In this document: positions 29,521 to 40,295 of the stretch, one piece after another
How positions within the stretch are numbered: the first letter of the stretch is position 1
Layout of the letters: every line of letters starts with the position of its first letter
From: Durusdinium trenchii
Lineage: Eukaryota; Sar; Dinophyceae; Suessiales; Symbiodiniaceae
DNA: 64,000 bases
Reading direction: 5' to 3'
NCBI GenBank assembly: GCA_963970005.1
Contig: CAXAMN010029028.1
Location: 208,584 to 272,583, forward strand
Notes under the pieces: generated by a model
The model's input: the letters and a program-made list of their open reading frames with translations, nothing else
The model's database searches: none
What the model was told of the DNA's origin: nothing
Made by a program: the position numbers and the translations under genes

Positions 29521-31848
29521 AAAATAGAGTTGAAATCGAAAGATGCGAAGAGCTTTGTGAGGTCTCTGAGTCTTGTGCGTCTTGGCCTCAGTGTTTTGCG
29601 ACCTTTGTGTCTTTGCGTGCCCCTAGTAGCGTCCTTGCTCCTAGTAGCGATGCCAGGAGCCCCTAGTAGCGCCTTTGCGTGTTTCTTTTGGAAAAGTTTT
29701 TTCTGTTTAGACCTGTAAACCGTCACCACACGAGGGCAGCGCATTCTTCCAATTTGTTGCACTAGCAGCGCCAAATGAAGGAGCCCCGTCGTGTACTTGG
29801 CGACAGAGGCTCATAGCTTGGAACGAAGATCGCCGCCAAAACAAGCTTATTTACGCAGGGATACATTGCAGTGTGGTACTGTTGGCTATGCCAAGCTTAA
29901 ATGTTTGTTTGTCATGCATGTCTTGCATGATGTTTGATTGGTCGGGTTGTGTGTTTGTTGCGTTGGAAATACTGGCCTTTGAAGGATGACGAGATCTCCG
30001 TGATGATTTGCAAGTTGACAGCCGCAGACGTGAACTTGTCCCTTGGCTATTCACCGACCAAACACAACCGCAGTGGCAATTCGTCGTCAGGGGTAGTGAA
30101 GGCCATATGATAGCGTGTTCTTGCTGATGAGCTAGGCCCTCAGGACAGCAAATACTGGTACGAAACTGGCAGACCGCTTAGGTCTAGTCTAGTCATTGTC
30201 TTTCCCTGTCCGTTCTGTTTCTCTTGGTTCGTTTCATTTTGCTATTGTATCCAAAGACCTAAGACCATTTAGCGGCTAAACATGTTTGAAAAGTGTTTGG
30301 CAATGAGAAAAAGGGAGTCTAGTCTTTTCGCATGTTATGCTCCGAAGCACAAATGACAGGTATGAGCTCGCAATCCAGCTGCTTGAAGAGGCCTCGCTTG
30401 GTCAGTCGCGCGTAGTAAGGCCTGGAGCCCCTAGTAGCTTCTTGCTCCTAGTAGTAAGGCCAGGAGCCCTAGTAGTGTCCTTGCTCCTAGTTTGTTTACT
30501 TTTTGATGGTGTCATCATCAGACGAGAGGCACCGCCTTCGGCTTTTGAAGCTGACCGAGCAGTGTCTCAGGTGAGACTGCCAAGGAGCAAGTGAAAGCCG
30601 TGTGTTGTCTAGTGTTGCACAAGAAATTTTACAAAAATCAAAGGGTTTACTGTGTTTTTGCTCCTAGTACCGTCCTTGCTCCTAGTTTGTTTCTTTTTGA
30701 TATGATATGTAAAGGAAGCGTGGAAGAGTTTTCCAAGGGACAGAGATCGAGGGATCCGTGAAGAACCCTCTCTGTCATGTTTTTGTTTGACAAATCCTGA
30801 GCGTGGAGATGTTCCAAAGCAATCGTGGCAAGCGCAGGGGCCGGTTGCTACATTCGGGGAAAGCGTACATTGCTGTGCCCAATTGGCATTTCAAGCGGGC
30901 AAAGGATATACAGAACCTTTTGCAAACACTGCGCGATTGGAGGCCATCGCTCTTAGTTTTGAGACGTCTAAGCCTGGTCCCTTTAGGGTGTCAAGGCCGT
31001 GGCCCGTGGCCCACGATGCTACCTTTCACGCAGGATAGCCGGATGCCGGACGAACGCCTCGCCACTGCACGCTACTACACAACTAGTAGCGTCCTTGCTC
31101 CTGTCACAACTGCACATTTCGCAAAGCAAATCACCACGGTAAAACACCACGATGACTCTGCACCCACCTACTAGCGATGGCCTCCAACCCAAAAGCGATG
31201 AAACTGCACCACATGACAAATCACCACGCATGACATCGCCACCAGTCCTAATGCACTTGTTCCTAGTAGCGTCCTTGCTCCTAGTAGCGATGCCAGGAGC
31301 ACCTAGTAGCGTCCTTGTTACTACTAGTAAGGCACTTGTTACTACTAGCGATGCACTTGTTCCTAATACACAACACGTGACCAACATGACACTGCAGCAC
31401 AGACGTCACCTAATTCCTCAACATTCGACCTTCTTGGTAGCGCTCTTGCAAAAGACAACCTTGTTCGGCCGAGGGTGTACACCAGTCGAAATATTCTTGT
31501 CCTGAGACGAGAATGCTGCAAGACGCACATTTATTTGAATTTTGCTGCATCACATGCAGTTCATCCTTGCTTTGATTGCTCCAGGATTCAGCACTGCTGC
31601 GTTGCTGAAGCTGCAGTTGGCGAGGCCGCCTCGAAGATAAAACCCATTCCAATTCTTCAGAGTTACTAGGAACAAGTGCATCGCTAGTAGTAACAAGTGC
31701 CTTACTAGTAGTAACAAGGACGCTACTAGGTGCTCCTGGCATCGCTACTAGGAGCAAGAACGCTACTAGGAACAAGTGCATCGGGCTACCGTCCGTCCCG
31801 CCGACACCCGTATACCGTAACCGCTCAAAGGCCTCGCTTTTACTAATA
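29521..31848. other. Repeat-dotted non-coding DNA
   Basis: B words at 29620-29680, 30415-30495, 30660-30690, 31085-31110, 31258-31370 and 31665-31780, and A words near 30945, 31165-31195 and 31845. On the minus strand ~31430-31670 reads LQLQQRSSAESWSNQSKDEL ... NKCASCSILVSGQEYFDWCT, possibly an exon. No other gene seen. Confidence 0.45.
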
Positions 31849-31935
31849 GCGATGGCCTCCATTTCTCCGTTTCTCCGAGAGGATCAGGCGCCGCGGCTTG
31901 TGGCGGGGGCGACCTTGGCCCGGTTGGAAGTCGAA

Positions 31936-34900
31936 CTACAGCTCTAGGTTTGCGATCTCCCGTCCGAGGAGCAGGACGGCTTTGAAACGTCCGATGTACT
32001 CTTCAATGCGTCTGAGTCTAGATTGGTCCATTCGAAAGCAAAGGCAGTGTGCCCAGAATACTACCTGTCGAGTGGAGGGGCGCACATATGTGGTGTGCAA
32101 CGGTCGGCCCTCAAGCTTATGTACTCTGATCAAGAACAGTCTGAACCATTTTACTCGATCCACAAGCTCGAATTGGCGTGCTTCTTCTTTGGTGAGCCAG
32201 TGCCACTTGGCAAATTTTTGTGAAGCACGGATGCCACCGCTGCCCGTGTGCAGCACGAAATCTATTAGGAGAAAGAACCAAGGCACATGGACCGCTTCGG
32301 CGGTCGGATTATGCAAGGTTTGGGACCAATTGGTCAGGAGGGACCACCCCTCTCCCACAAGTTTGTGAGTACAAGTTTGTGGCAAGTTTGGCAATGGCGC
32401 CAACGTGGTGTCCTGAATTGGCAGAGGAAAAGCTGGCTGTGGTGGATCATCCGCCTGTGGTGGCGGGTCCTTGCTGACAGCTTCTTCGCTGACCTTAAGC
32501 ATATTATTATGGACTTGGTCTCGCAAAAGTCGTGCTGAGTGGATGTCCCGTGTGGCTTGTTGCCACAGGCAATGAAGGGATTGCGGGAACAATGTGCTCC
32601 AGCGAGCGCAGTGGTCGGCATTATCATTGCCTTGGAAAGCCCATTGTTCGATCCAGCTGACGTTGGATCTGTTTTGATGGCTGGCAATCTTATGAACTGT
32701 GACGAGGTGGCCGTGCATGGTTCTGGCCAACGATACAAGCAAAGACCACAGGTCCGAATCTTTTCTGCCTATCTTACACTCGGCCGGTCTGTGTAAAGCT
32801 TGCTGGAGGGCGTGGACAACCTGGGCGTTGTCACACCACAACCGAACCGGGTGGCCGTAGCGTAACACAAACCTCAAAGCACTGATGGCGGCTAAGATTT
32901 CAGCACGGCCGCTTGTTTGGCGTCGGCCGGGGACTCGCCCTTGAGCAAGTGGCCACCACTGGTCAGTATCCTCCGGGTGTGCCGCCACGATACCCCATCC
33001 TGCCATGCGTGTGAACTGGCAGGTGGGGTTGACACAGGATCCATCGAGAAAAAGGTCACGTGGTTGGAATGGCACTTGTTCAAAGGAGTCTGTGGTGTCC
33101 GGGCAGCTGACCAGTGTCTTTTGCAACTCTCTGACTGATGCCGGCAGGCCCATCCATCCATGAAAAGTTAAGCATTTTGGCAACCCTCCTGCAACGACTT
33201 GCGCAGTGAGCCACGGGTGTGGCCTAGCACTGTCGAAGGATTTGCACTCCCAAAAACGGTGGAATTGAGAATCGGGCTGACCGCAAAACTTACAGGTGAG
33301 GGTATGAGCTTTATCATTATGGGCCTGTGTATCGGCCGTGAAAAACGTACCATTGAGGATCTTACGAAGCAAACCCTGCTTATGTGTATTATGGGTTCGG
33401 AAGTGTTCTAGAGTGAATCCGGCATGGACCCATTCCATCCCCTGGAACGTTTTTCGACGGGTCAGGCACTGTTGGACAAAGTTTTGCCAACCTTCTAGCA
33501 ATCTTTGGTGCACTTCCGAGGGAGCGCCATGGAGCAGTGCCAATGGTTGCTGTTCATGGTCTAGGACCCAACCTTGGCCGAGCCAACTCCATCCAATGGA
33601 GTGCAGGCGTTCGAGCAAAACGTGGCACGGACCTGGTCGAGGCGTTGTATCCCAACCTACTGCTATCAGGCGGTCCATTAGGTCACTTACCCTATCCGGA
33701 CAGGCGTGTCGCCGTATGGTGAAGACCGTATTCACCAGCATGGCACAGGCTGGGTCTGTGGATGGGTGCTCCACCAGGGAAAGGTGAGCCATGGGACTAA
33801 TGCCGGGCGCATGCACTCGCAGGCCTCGACATGCTCCGGTTCGGAGTGATCGTACATGTGTGTCTCCGAGACTTGCCGAGGACACTGCCGACAGAGCTTG
33901 TGGCCATCCCTTTACCCTTAATGCATCTACTTTCTGCCGGTATGGCGCAGGCGATTTTGCCAATGCTATCCAGATGCGTGGCATGGTTTGTACTCTTTTT
34001 TGAAGGACATGATTGGTTTTCCGAAGGCCGTATTCCATGTGTGCTCCAAGATCTCGTGCGGAGGCTTGCAGCATGAGGTTGGACTGTCTTGCAACCTGAC
34101 GGTCAGCAGCGTCATTAGACCAAAAATATGTCTTGGCCTCATCCAACTGTAGGTCAAGAAGGTCACAGAACTGTGTCATCAGTTGTAGTCCCTGGTTAAC
34201 ATCGGCAATGCTGGCGCCGGTGAGTTCAAGGTTATCTACGTAGGACCAAAGCTTGACTGAGGGGAATCTTATGTAAAGCCACCTAGACAAGGCTATGTTA
34301 CACAAGAGCATGGCTGCACAGCTTAGACCGCAACCCTCGGCAAAACCTGTGGTGGTTGTGAGGGGAGGGCCTATGGTTCCTCTCACACTGAAAGCCCTTT
34401 CCATCTGCTGCAGCGCGTTTGCCCATGCTTGGATGATGGGTTTGGCTATCCCGAGGTGCAGACCTATGGCCAGGAGGGGGAGTCTTGGGAGCAAGTTATA
34501 TGCTTTAACAAGATCGGCTACCACTCCTGCTGCAGGGGTCTGATCTGCCATGCATTCTTCGAGGTGCAGTTGTATGTTCAACCACAAGTCTGTACATGAC
34601 CGCCCTGGGATGTTGCCGGTGACCTGAGAGGAGACGAATTGGCTCAGGTGGTACAGGGTTTGTTTGGCCCTGATTGATGACCATGTCCTATAGATGATCG
34701 AGAAAACCGTCAGCGGACGGTATTGGCTGGCTTTCCAGGCACTGGGTATCTTTTCCAATGCATGTACATGGCCTGTGACAACCTGCTTGGGCCAGAAGGA
34801 TTGGCCTTGCTCGATGGCTGACAGCGTGTTCAAGATTGGCTCGACGTGACTCCTAGGGAGGGCAAGCAAGTCGCTCCTCGAAACTCCATCAGGGCCTACT

Positions 34901-36741
34901 GCGGCCCGAACTTTTTTGTGGGCGACAGCTGTTTGCCAGGTGCTATACGAGATAGGCGAATATTCCATGCTCGGCGGAGCCGGAATGGCATTTTTGACAA
35001 AATCAACGATTGGCTCCCATTCGCTGTCTGGCGTATGGGCATGTCGATCCCATCGTTTCATCCATTCGGCTTGGAATTCTTGGTATATCTCTTCTAAGTC
35101 AGTTATCGGCTTGGTCTGAGTTAGAGTGTCACCTGTTTGGATGGGCGGCATAGATTCGAGCCAGAGCTTATCAGTGTCGTGGTGGATTACCCTGAGGGGG
35201 ATTCCATTATATTCAATGGGTTCGTCGGGCTTGAAAGCATTAGCTGAAGCAAGTTCGACGGCACACTCCTCCTGATCTATACATTCCACGGTCGACGAAT
35301 GATGTGCCAAAAGCATCTGTACTGGTTCTGGTCTTGGTGCCTGTAGATCTGTGAAGATCCTGGCTGGATTGTCCAGGCGCGACTGCTTGGCCTGCCGAAT
35401 TCGAGATGTTTGCAACATACTTTCCAGTTCATGGACGTCTTCTTTGAAGTCCAAAGCTAAAAGACGCGCCAAGTGCTCGTCCGGTGCTCTGTCTGGAAGT
35501 ATGGATGGCAAACCAAGAACATGCTTTGCTTTGTTTGCCCACCATTGCGGAAAGGACGGCTTGAAGCCTGTTGCATGGATGATTGCATGCCACTGTCCAA
35601 GTTTCCTATCTAGCCATTGCGATGATTGGCGATGTCCTGGGTGGTGCATCTGGGCTAATGCCTGCAGTCTACGGAGCTGTTTAATCCATCGTGTATGGAG
35701 CATGCTCTGTCCATGATATTCTGGGGTGAAACCTCCGGGCCGAGATGGGCGGAGCGGGACAAAGTTCTCTGTTATCCATTTCCGCTCGGTGGTGGCTCCC
35801 CTTCCGAGTTGGGATTCATGGATGTTGCACCCCAACCTTCTAGCCTCCGAAACCTTTTGATGTTCGAAAGATTGCCATACTGCACGGTATTGATCTTCGG
35901 CCGTTTGTTGGTGCTGTGTTCCTGGTGAAAAAGGCAAGTCGTCATTGACCGAGGTGGTGGCTGTGAGGTTCCAGTCGATCTGTCTGGGTTGTTTCCAGAT
36001 TGGGACCCTTGGCTGGGTAGCTTCAACATCTAAAACCACATAGACTAAGGAATGATTTGCAACCCATTCTGGCTCCACACAAACTTGTTTAACAAATGGG
36101 GTCACCTCTGGGCTGAGAAAAAGCAAATCCTTAGCATGTTTTTGCTGGATGGTTGGCTGGATTTCCTGCCCAAAGCGGCTGGCGGCCAAGTGCTGTACTT
36201 CCTGCCACCCTTGTTGGAGCATTGTCTGAACCACTGAAAGATCATCAATGAAATGATTAAAATCACCTCCAATGAACCTGGGCCCACAAGCACCGGTGCC
36301 TATTCGGTTGTACACCTGCGAAAGGAGGAAATTGTTCATCTCACGTGTTGACACTCCACCACTCTGGAAGGCGTTGCCGTAGAAAACCCCCCCTTGCAGC
36401 CATTGACGGCCGTACTGGAAACCTGCCACGTGACACCTTTGGTGTTGGCGGATGTCTTGAGACCACGAGGTCATGAGTTCTCTACCTGGTGCACTCGTCA
36501 AAAACCCAACTCCTCTTTCCTTGCCTCGGGAGGCAAGTTGTGACTGAAGGTGGGATTTGGGGGGAACACAATCTCCATGAATGAGCTTAAATGGGCTTTT
36601 GGACAATTTCAAAGCTCGTCTGAATTGGACCAAACCCGGCTGAGTTAGGTGTGTTTCCGAAACCAGCCAAGTGGTGCCCTGAGTACCCTGTGGCAATTGA
36701 TTAATTAAATCAGTCTTGTTCTGCAAACCCGTGGGGTTCAA
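31936..36741 (-). CDS. APE endonuclease-reverse transcriptase-RNase H polyprotein
   Basis: 1601 codons. The first codon at 36741 is TTG, and the frame stays open upstream to about 36906 without an ATG, so the true start is uncertain. Residues ~1-240 are an exonuclease-endonuclease-phosphatase-type endonuclease (NPTGLQNKTDLIN, SETHL, GGDFN, NHSLVYVVLDV). The RT has motif A VVADLVKAYN, motif B GFAEGCGLSCAAM and motif C SYVDNLEL at ~833-840, so N837 replaces the usual second Asp. A CCHC finger CKFCGQPDSQFHRFWEC follows, then RNase H with FLDGSCVNP, RAEILAAISAL, LWCDNAQVV and GNDNADHCA. There is no internal stop. It nicks target DNA and copies the element RNA at the nick; activity depends on whether YVDN is tolerated. 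Confidence 0.93.
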   Translation of the reverse strand: MNPTGLQNKTDLINQLPQGTQGTTWLVSETHLTQPGLVQFRRALKLSKSPFKLIHGDCVPPKSHLQSQLASRGKERGVGFLTSAPGRELMTSWSQDIRQHQRCHVAGFQYGRQWLQGGVFYGNAFQSGGVSTREMNNFLLSQVYNRIGTGACGPRFIGGDFNHFIDDLSVVQTMLQQGWQEVQHLAASRFGQEIQPTIQQKHAKDLLFLSPEVTPFVKQVCVEPEWVANHSLVYVVLDVEATQPRVPIWKQPRQIDWNLTATTSVNDDLPFSPGTQHQQTAEDQYRAVWQSFEHQKVSEARRLGCNIHESQLGRGATTERKWITENFVPLRPSRPGGFTPEYHGQSMLHTRWIKQLRRLQALAQMHHPGHRQSSQWLDRKLGQWHAIIHATGFKPSFPQWWANKAKHVLGLPSILPDRAPDEHLARLLALDFKEDVHELESMLQTSRIRQAKQSRLDNPARIFTDLQAPRPEPVQMLLAHHSSTVECIDQEECAVELASANAFKPDEPIEYNGIPLRVIHHDTDKLWLESMPPIQTGDTLTQTKPITDLEEIYQEFQAEWMKRWDRHAHTPDSEWEPIVDFVKNAIPAPPSMEYSPISYSTWQTAVAHKKVRAAVGPDGVSRSDLLALPRSHVEPILNTLSAIEQGQSFWPKQVVTGHVHALEKIPSAWKASQYRPLTVFSIIYRTWSSIRAKQTLYHLSQFVSSQVTGNIPGRSCTDLWLNIQLHLEECMADQTPAAGVVADLVKAYNLLPRLPLLAIGLHLGIAKPIIQAWANALQQMERAFSVRGTIGPPLTTTTGFAEGCGLSCAAMLLCNIALSRWLYIRFPSVKLWSYVDNLELTGASIADVNQGLQLMTQFCDLLDLQLDEAKTYFWSNDAADRQVARQSNLMLQASARDLGAHMEYGLRKTNHVLQKRVQTMPRIWIALAKSPAPYRQKVDALRVKGWPQALSAVSSASLGDTHVRSLRTGACRGLRVHAPGISPMAHLSLVEHPSTDPACAMLVNTVFTIRRHACPDRVSDLMDRLIAVGWDTTPRPGPCHVLLERLHSIGWSWLGQGWVLDHEQQPLALLHGAPSEVHQRLLEGWQNFVQQCLTRRKTFQGMEWVHAGFTLEHFRTHNTHKQGLLRKILNGTFFTADTQAHNDKAHTLTCKFCGQPDSQFHRFWECKSFDSARPHPWLTAQVVAGGLPKCLTFHGWMGLPASVRELQKTLVSCPDTTDSFEQVPFQPRDLFLDGSCVNPTCQFTRMAGWGIVAAHPEDTDQWWPLAQGRVPGRRQTSGRAEILAAISALRFVLRYGHPVRLWCDNAQVVHALQQALHRPAECKIGRKDSDLWSLLVSLARTMHGHLVTVHKIASHQNRSNVSWIEQWAFQGNDNADHCARWSTLFPQSLHCLWQQATRDIHSARLLRDQVHNNMLKVSEEAVSKDPPPQADDPPQPAFPLPIQDTTLAPLPNLPQTCTHKLVGEGWSLLTNWSQTLHNPTAEAVHVPWFFLLIDFVLHTGSGGIRASQKFAKWHWLTKEEARQFELVDRVKWFRLFLIRVHKLEGRPLHTTYVRPSTRQVVFWAHCLCFRMDQSRLRRIEEYIGRFKAVLLLGREIANLEL

Positions 36742-37055
36742 GAGCCCTAGAACAAAACCAGAAGACTTTGGGCCTGGGTGTAAGGCCTCCCCATAACGAA
36801 AACATGTGTCAGAACCAGCATAAGGCGGAGCAGGTTTTTGACACGACTCTGCATGAACCTGTCTCGATCCCAGTGTCTGGTCTGGCGACCTTGATGGCTT
36901 CGATCTCTATGTCGGATCGCATCCCCGGCAGGGCGGATATGCACACCACCCATGCGACAAAATGAATTAACCTGCAGTCGGCGTGCTTGCGAATGCTTCG
37001 AAGGGCATGCTGCCACTGCATTTGTGAAAAACCCCTGGCTCCGATTGTGACCTAG
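36742..37055 (-). other. Junction between ORF1-like protein and RT ORF
   Basis: On the minus strand ~37018-36815 one frame reads MQWQHALRSIRKHADCRLIH then FVAWVVCISALPGMRSD, natural-looking coding that breaks before the in-frame endonuclease leader. Either a frameshift near 36830 or a short spacer ORF separates the two large ORFs. Confidence 0.4.
36769..36792 (-). other. 2A-like motif just upstream of the endonuclease
   Basis: In the open frame upstream of the endonuclease the sequence reads CFRYGEALHPGPK shortly before GFVLGLLNPTGL. 2A peptides end in NPG|P; here the Asn is His. In family knowledge, NPGP-type 2A peptides sit at ORF junctions of several LINE clades, and this spot lies between the ORF1-like protein and the endonuclease. 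Ribosome skipping by an HPGP variant is doubtful, so the call is for a relic or variant motif. Confidence 0.35.
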
Positions 37056-40000
37056 TCACTCATGCCGTTGCTTCTTGGAGAGCAAGGCTTCTATGCGCTG
37101 CATCTGGTCGTCCAACTTGGCATCGATTCTCCCCTCGAAGCCCTGCAGTTGGCTTGCGAGCTGATGATTCACTTTGGTTTGCTGGTTCTGGAACGTGGAA
37201 ACACTGTGCGTCAGCGAATGGACTTGTGACTCCAAGGCTTCAATCCTCGCAGTTTGATCAACTTGCATTGATGCCTCGGGAGAGGCCTGCTTGGCAGCAT
37301 GGATCTTCTGTTCGAGGCGTTGTTCCAACGCGGCAAGCTGTCCTGGTGTGGCAACATGGGGCTGCGAAGTCGGCCCTTGCTTGCGGTTAGTGCTATTTGA
37401 CTGCCATGGATCTGCCTGCAGCCACGGATCTGCCTGTGGATCGGGGTGCGTCTGAGCCAACTTGGTGATGGTCTGTTTGGAAGCGATGATGTTCGTCATG
37501 CTTGGCAACGGAGCTTCCTTTTGGCTGTCAAGCTTGGCGATGAGGATATCTCCATGCTTCATTTGGTAGATCCAGTGCGAAGGCTCATGAGGTGCTGTCA
37601 CCTGCCAGAAGATCCCCTCCTGGACCTGCATCTGTGACATGGGCTGTACCGGACGTGCATTCCAGCCGATGTGCTTGAGCCCTTTGGTGATCGATGCTTT
37701 GGTCGAGCCATATGGAAAAGGGCCGACCTTGTACGGCCTCAGTTCATGTCCGTCCAGGAACATCAGATCCGGCCTATGCTGGGCATGGACTTTTTCAGCT
37801 TGCTCTTTGTCAACTCGGAGCCCAAATCTAGCCCCCATTCTGACCACAGTGGTCTTTGCTTCTGTCTGGCTACGGGCTAAGCGGACTTGGGCTAATGACA
37901 ACCGCGGCATCCAGACTACCCTGAAAGCAGGGTCAGGTTTGCGACCATCCATGGTTCTCGGCTCTGCATAGATGCCGTCAACGGCTGCGCTGTGCATCAA
38001 CTGCGTGGCGAATGCTTCTGTGGTGCGGACCTGGAAGGCAAACACCTCTGCCTGACTGGCCTGGGCTCTTCCTAACTTAGCGTCCAGCATTTGTCGGTCC
38101 CAGACATCAAGGATATGGTCAGCCAATGGGAGTTCGTGGACCTGCAGGATCGGGTGGTCGAAGACTGCTTTCACTGGGTGGGACAGAAATTGTGTCCATG
38201 ATCCAGTCCATTCATCCCTATAGACCACAATCTTGAGGACTTTTGTTTGGATTTCTTCGACTGCAAAGCTTTCTGTCGGCACATGACGCAGAACCCGTTT
38301 GGCCCCTAGTTGAAGCATGGCAGCAGACACCAACATCGGTTCACCTGTACCTGAGGCCATGGCCGGAACACGAATATGCCCAACCTGGGACGGGAGCCTG
38401 CTGTCTGCGTGATCTAAAATCAACAACGCCACACCCTCAGCTGAAATCGGTGCGGAGAGACTCAGCAGGTGTTCTACATCCTGGATGTTGCACAATGCAA
38501 TGCCTTGTGCATGTGCTTCAACTTTGTGCAGCGGGATGGCCGACAATTTCTGTCCATCTTGTTGCATAAAGATCGAGTCCGGCAATTTGATCTGGTCTGC
38601 CGACGGGATGACGGGCGGCTTGTTGCTATTGGCCGTCGGCTTTTTGTTCGACTTAGACCCGAAAGGCTTTGCACTGGCGAGTCTTGTCTGCACAGCCGCA
38701 TCGAGTTCCGAGGCCAGCACGATCCTGATGGGTGGGACAGCTTGGGACGCCAGCGTCTTGAGATCTTTCCATGGTTGTGAACTGGCAAGGGCTTTTGTGA
38801 CAGCGTCGGCTCCTAGCTGACTAATCAGATGGGTGGCACATGTGGACAACCTCTCTTGGCTCACTCCGTGCTGCTTGAGTAACGACTGCAACAACAATTG
38901 ATCAGGCTGTAGTACCCCACCCAGTCGCAGGCTGTGCCCAGTCATCATGTTCATGGTAATGGTGTGACGAGCAAATGGAGCTCTCCATTGATCCGCCTGA
39001 GCTGGCGTGGCTGCCCGTGGATTGGTCGTGCCGATGACATGTGCAAACATCCAATTTACCGTTTGGAAACCACAGTCAGCTGAGAACATGGTGGGCTGCA
39101 TGAATGTCTCAAAGCTAAGGTCTCCCAAGCCGCATGATTCGATGATCCACGGGCGGATGTGGCGGTCCATGTCATGTGGAATGAACACTGTGCAATGACC
39201 TTGGTGGACATGTGCTGCCAGTGGAATCCAATGGCTCAAAACCAAGACAGGGGCTAGAAAGACCTGATGCGATGGGTCGTCATCGTGGTCATGCATACAC
39301 TGGAGCACCCATGTGGCAATCAGTTGGTCTGGATCTTCATGTGCATCGATAACGATGGGTTTGCTTACATTGTGTCCTTGACTGCGGACCAGCGAAGCAT
39401 AAAATTCCATCTCGTCAATGGCAACCAATGGACCTTGGTTCAGCAATGCATGGAAGCGATGACAGGCATTGGTGGGCAAAAGAATGGATCGCTCTGCATG
39501 GACCAAATTGCACTTGGGAACACTATGTGTGGCTCCATTGTCGATGACATACCATGTTTCCGGAGTCAACAGACTTTGCAATGGCAGTGGAGCCCCAGTG
39601 AGTGTGGTCACTACGATCGGCTGCACGAGTGGCGACACCCCTACCTCGGCTTGAGACAGCTGTCCTACTGTAGCCCCTTTACCTACTTGAATGCGGATCG
39701 GCGCACAATCTTTGCTGCACACTGTGATGGCAAAGCTTTCCGATGAGATCAGGCGGAGGTGCTCTGTCTGATTCTGTGGGTCAATCTCGGCATCGATCGG
39801 CTGACGGTGTTCATTGCCAGGAACTGAACTACGGCTTTCCAAAGCTTGCGTTTGGTCGAGATCGGCTGTTTGGCAGTCCTTTGTTTCCTTGATCCCTAAG
39901 CAACCCCCTTTTCCCTTTCCACGAGCGACACCTTGGGTGTGCACAACTGCAGGAATGGGCATGCGTGCATTGATGTGCTGCGAGGGCATGGTGATGTCTC

Positions 40001-40295
40001 GAACCTCCTGAGGTGCAGGTACCTTAGTCAAACATGCCTTGTTCGGCTTGTTGGCAAAGAACTCTAATCCTCCGGTGGCTGTGACGACATTATCTCGATG
40101 GCTGATCAAGGACTCGGTGTCTGCTGATTCAGCCTTGCGCTTGGGCCCCCCCCCCATACGTCCGATTCGGTTCACTAGCGACCGAAGCGACGATTTGCGG
40201 CATGGATGGTGTCCTGACGTCAGTCTTGCATCCGAACCTAGCGAAGAAAGCTTGTTGAAACAACGCTGACTCTTTGGTATGAACGAGTGGTGCAA
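37056..40295 (-). CDS. ORF1-like protein with Cys-peptidase-like motifs and coiled coil
   Basis: 1079 codons from a TTG; the first ~50 residues (down to ~40156) are only a shifted reading of the MTase tail. Natural sequence begins at the G10 run with GGGPKRKAESADTES. Visible parts: LSHWIPLAAHV (His ~355) and, after a spacer, MQPTMFSADCGFQTVNWM (Cys ~408), a His...Gln-Asp-Cys-Gly pattern like Ulp1/C48 cysteine peptidases; a central WMPRLSLAQVRLARS...MGARFGLRV region shared with LINE-2; an ADPWLQADPWQ motif; and a C-terminal coiled coil (ARIEALESQVHSLTHSVSTF ... DQMQRIEALLSKKQ). By analogy with LINE ORF1p it is probably an RNA-binding coat protein; the peptidase idea is inference from motif spacing. 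Confidence 0.75.
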   Translation of the reverse strand: MHHSFIPKSQRCFNKLSSLGSDARLTSGHHPCRKSSLRSLVNRIGRMGGGPKRKAESADTESLISHRDNVVTATGGLEFFANKPNKACLTKVPAPQEVRDITMPSQHINARMPIPAVVHTQGVARGKGKGGCLGIKETKDCQTADLDQTQALESRSSVPGNEHRQPIDAEIDPQNQTEHLRLISSESFAITVCSKDCAPIRIQVGKGATVGQLSQAEVGVSPLVQPIVVTTLTGAPLPLQSLLTPETWYVIDNGATHSVPKCNLVHAERSILLPTNACHRFHALLNQGPLVAIDEMEFYASLVRSQGHNVSKPIVIDAHEDPDQLIATWVLQCMHDHDDDPSHQVFLAPVLVLSHWIPLAAHVHQGHCTVFIPHDMDRHIRPWIIESCGLGDLSFETFMQPTMFSADCGFQTVNWMFAHVIGTTNPRAATPAQADQWRAPFARHTITMNMMTGHSLRLGGVLQPDQLLLQSLLKQHGVSQERLSTCATHLISQLGADAVTKALASSQPWKDLKTLASQAVPPIRIVLASELDAAVQTRLASAKPFGSKSNKKPTANSNKPPVIPSADQIKLPDSIFMQQDGQKLSAIPLHKVEAHAQGIALCNIQDVEHLLSLSAPISAEGVALLILDHADSRLPSQVGHIRVPAMASGTGEPMLVSAAMLQLGAKRVLRHVPTESFAVEEIQTKVLKIVVYRDEWTGSWTQFLSHPVKAVFDHPILQVHELPLADHILDVWDRQMLDAKLGRAQASQAEVFAFQVRTTEAFATQLMHSAAVDGIYAEPRTMDGRKPDPAFRVVWMPRLSLAQVRLARSQTEAKTTVVRMGARFGLRVDKEQAEKVHAQHRPDLMFLDGHELRPYKVGPFPYGSTKASITKGLKHIGWNARPVQPMSQMQVQEGIFWQVTAPHEPSHWIYQMKHGDILIAKLDSQKEAPLPSMTNIIASKQTITKLAQTHPDPQADPWLQADPWQSNSTNRKQGPTSQPHVATPGQLAALEQRLEQKIHAAKQASPEASMQVDQTARIEALESQVHSLTHSVSTFQNQQTKVNHQLASQLQGFEGRIDAKLDDQMQRIEALLSKKQRHE

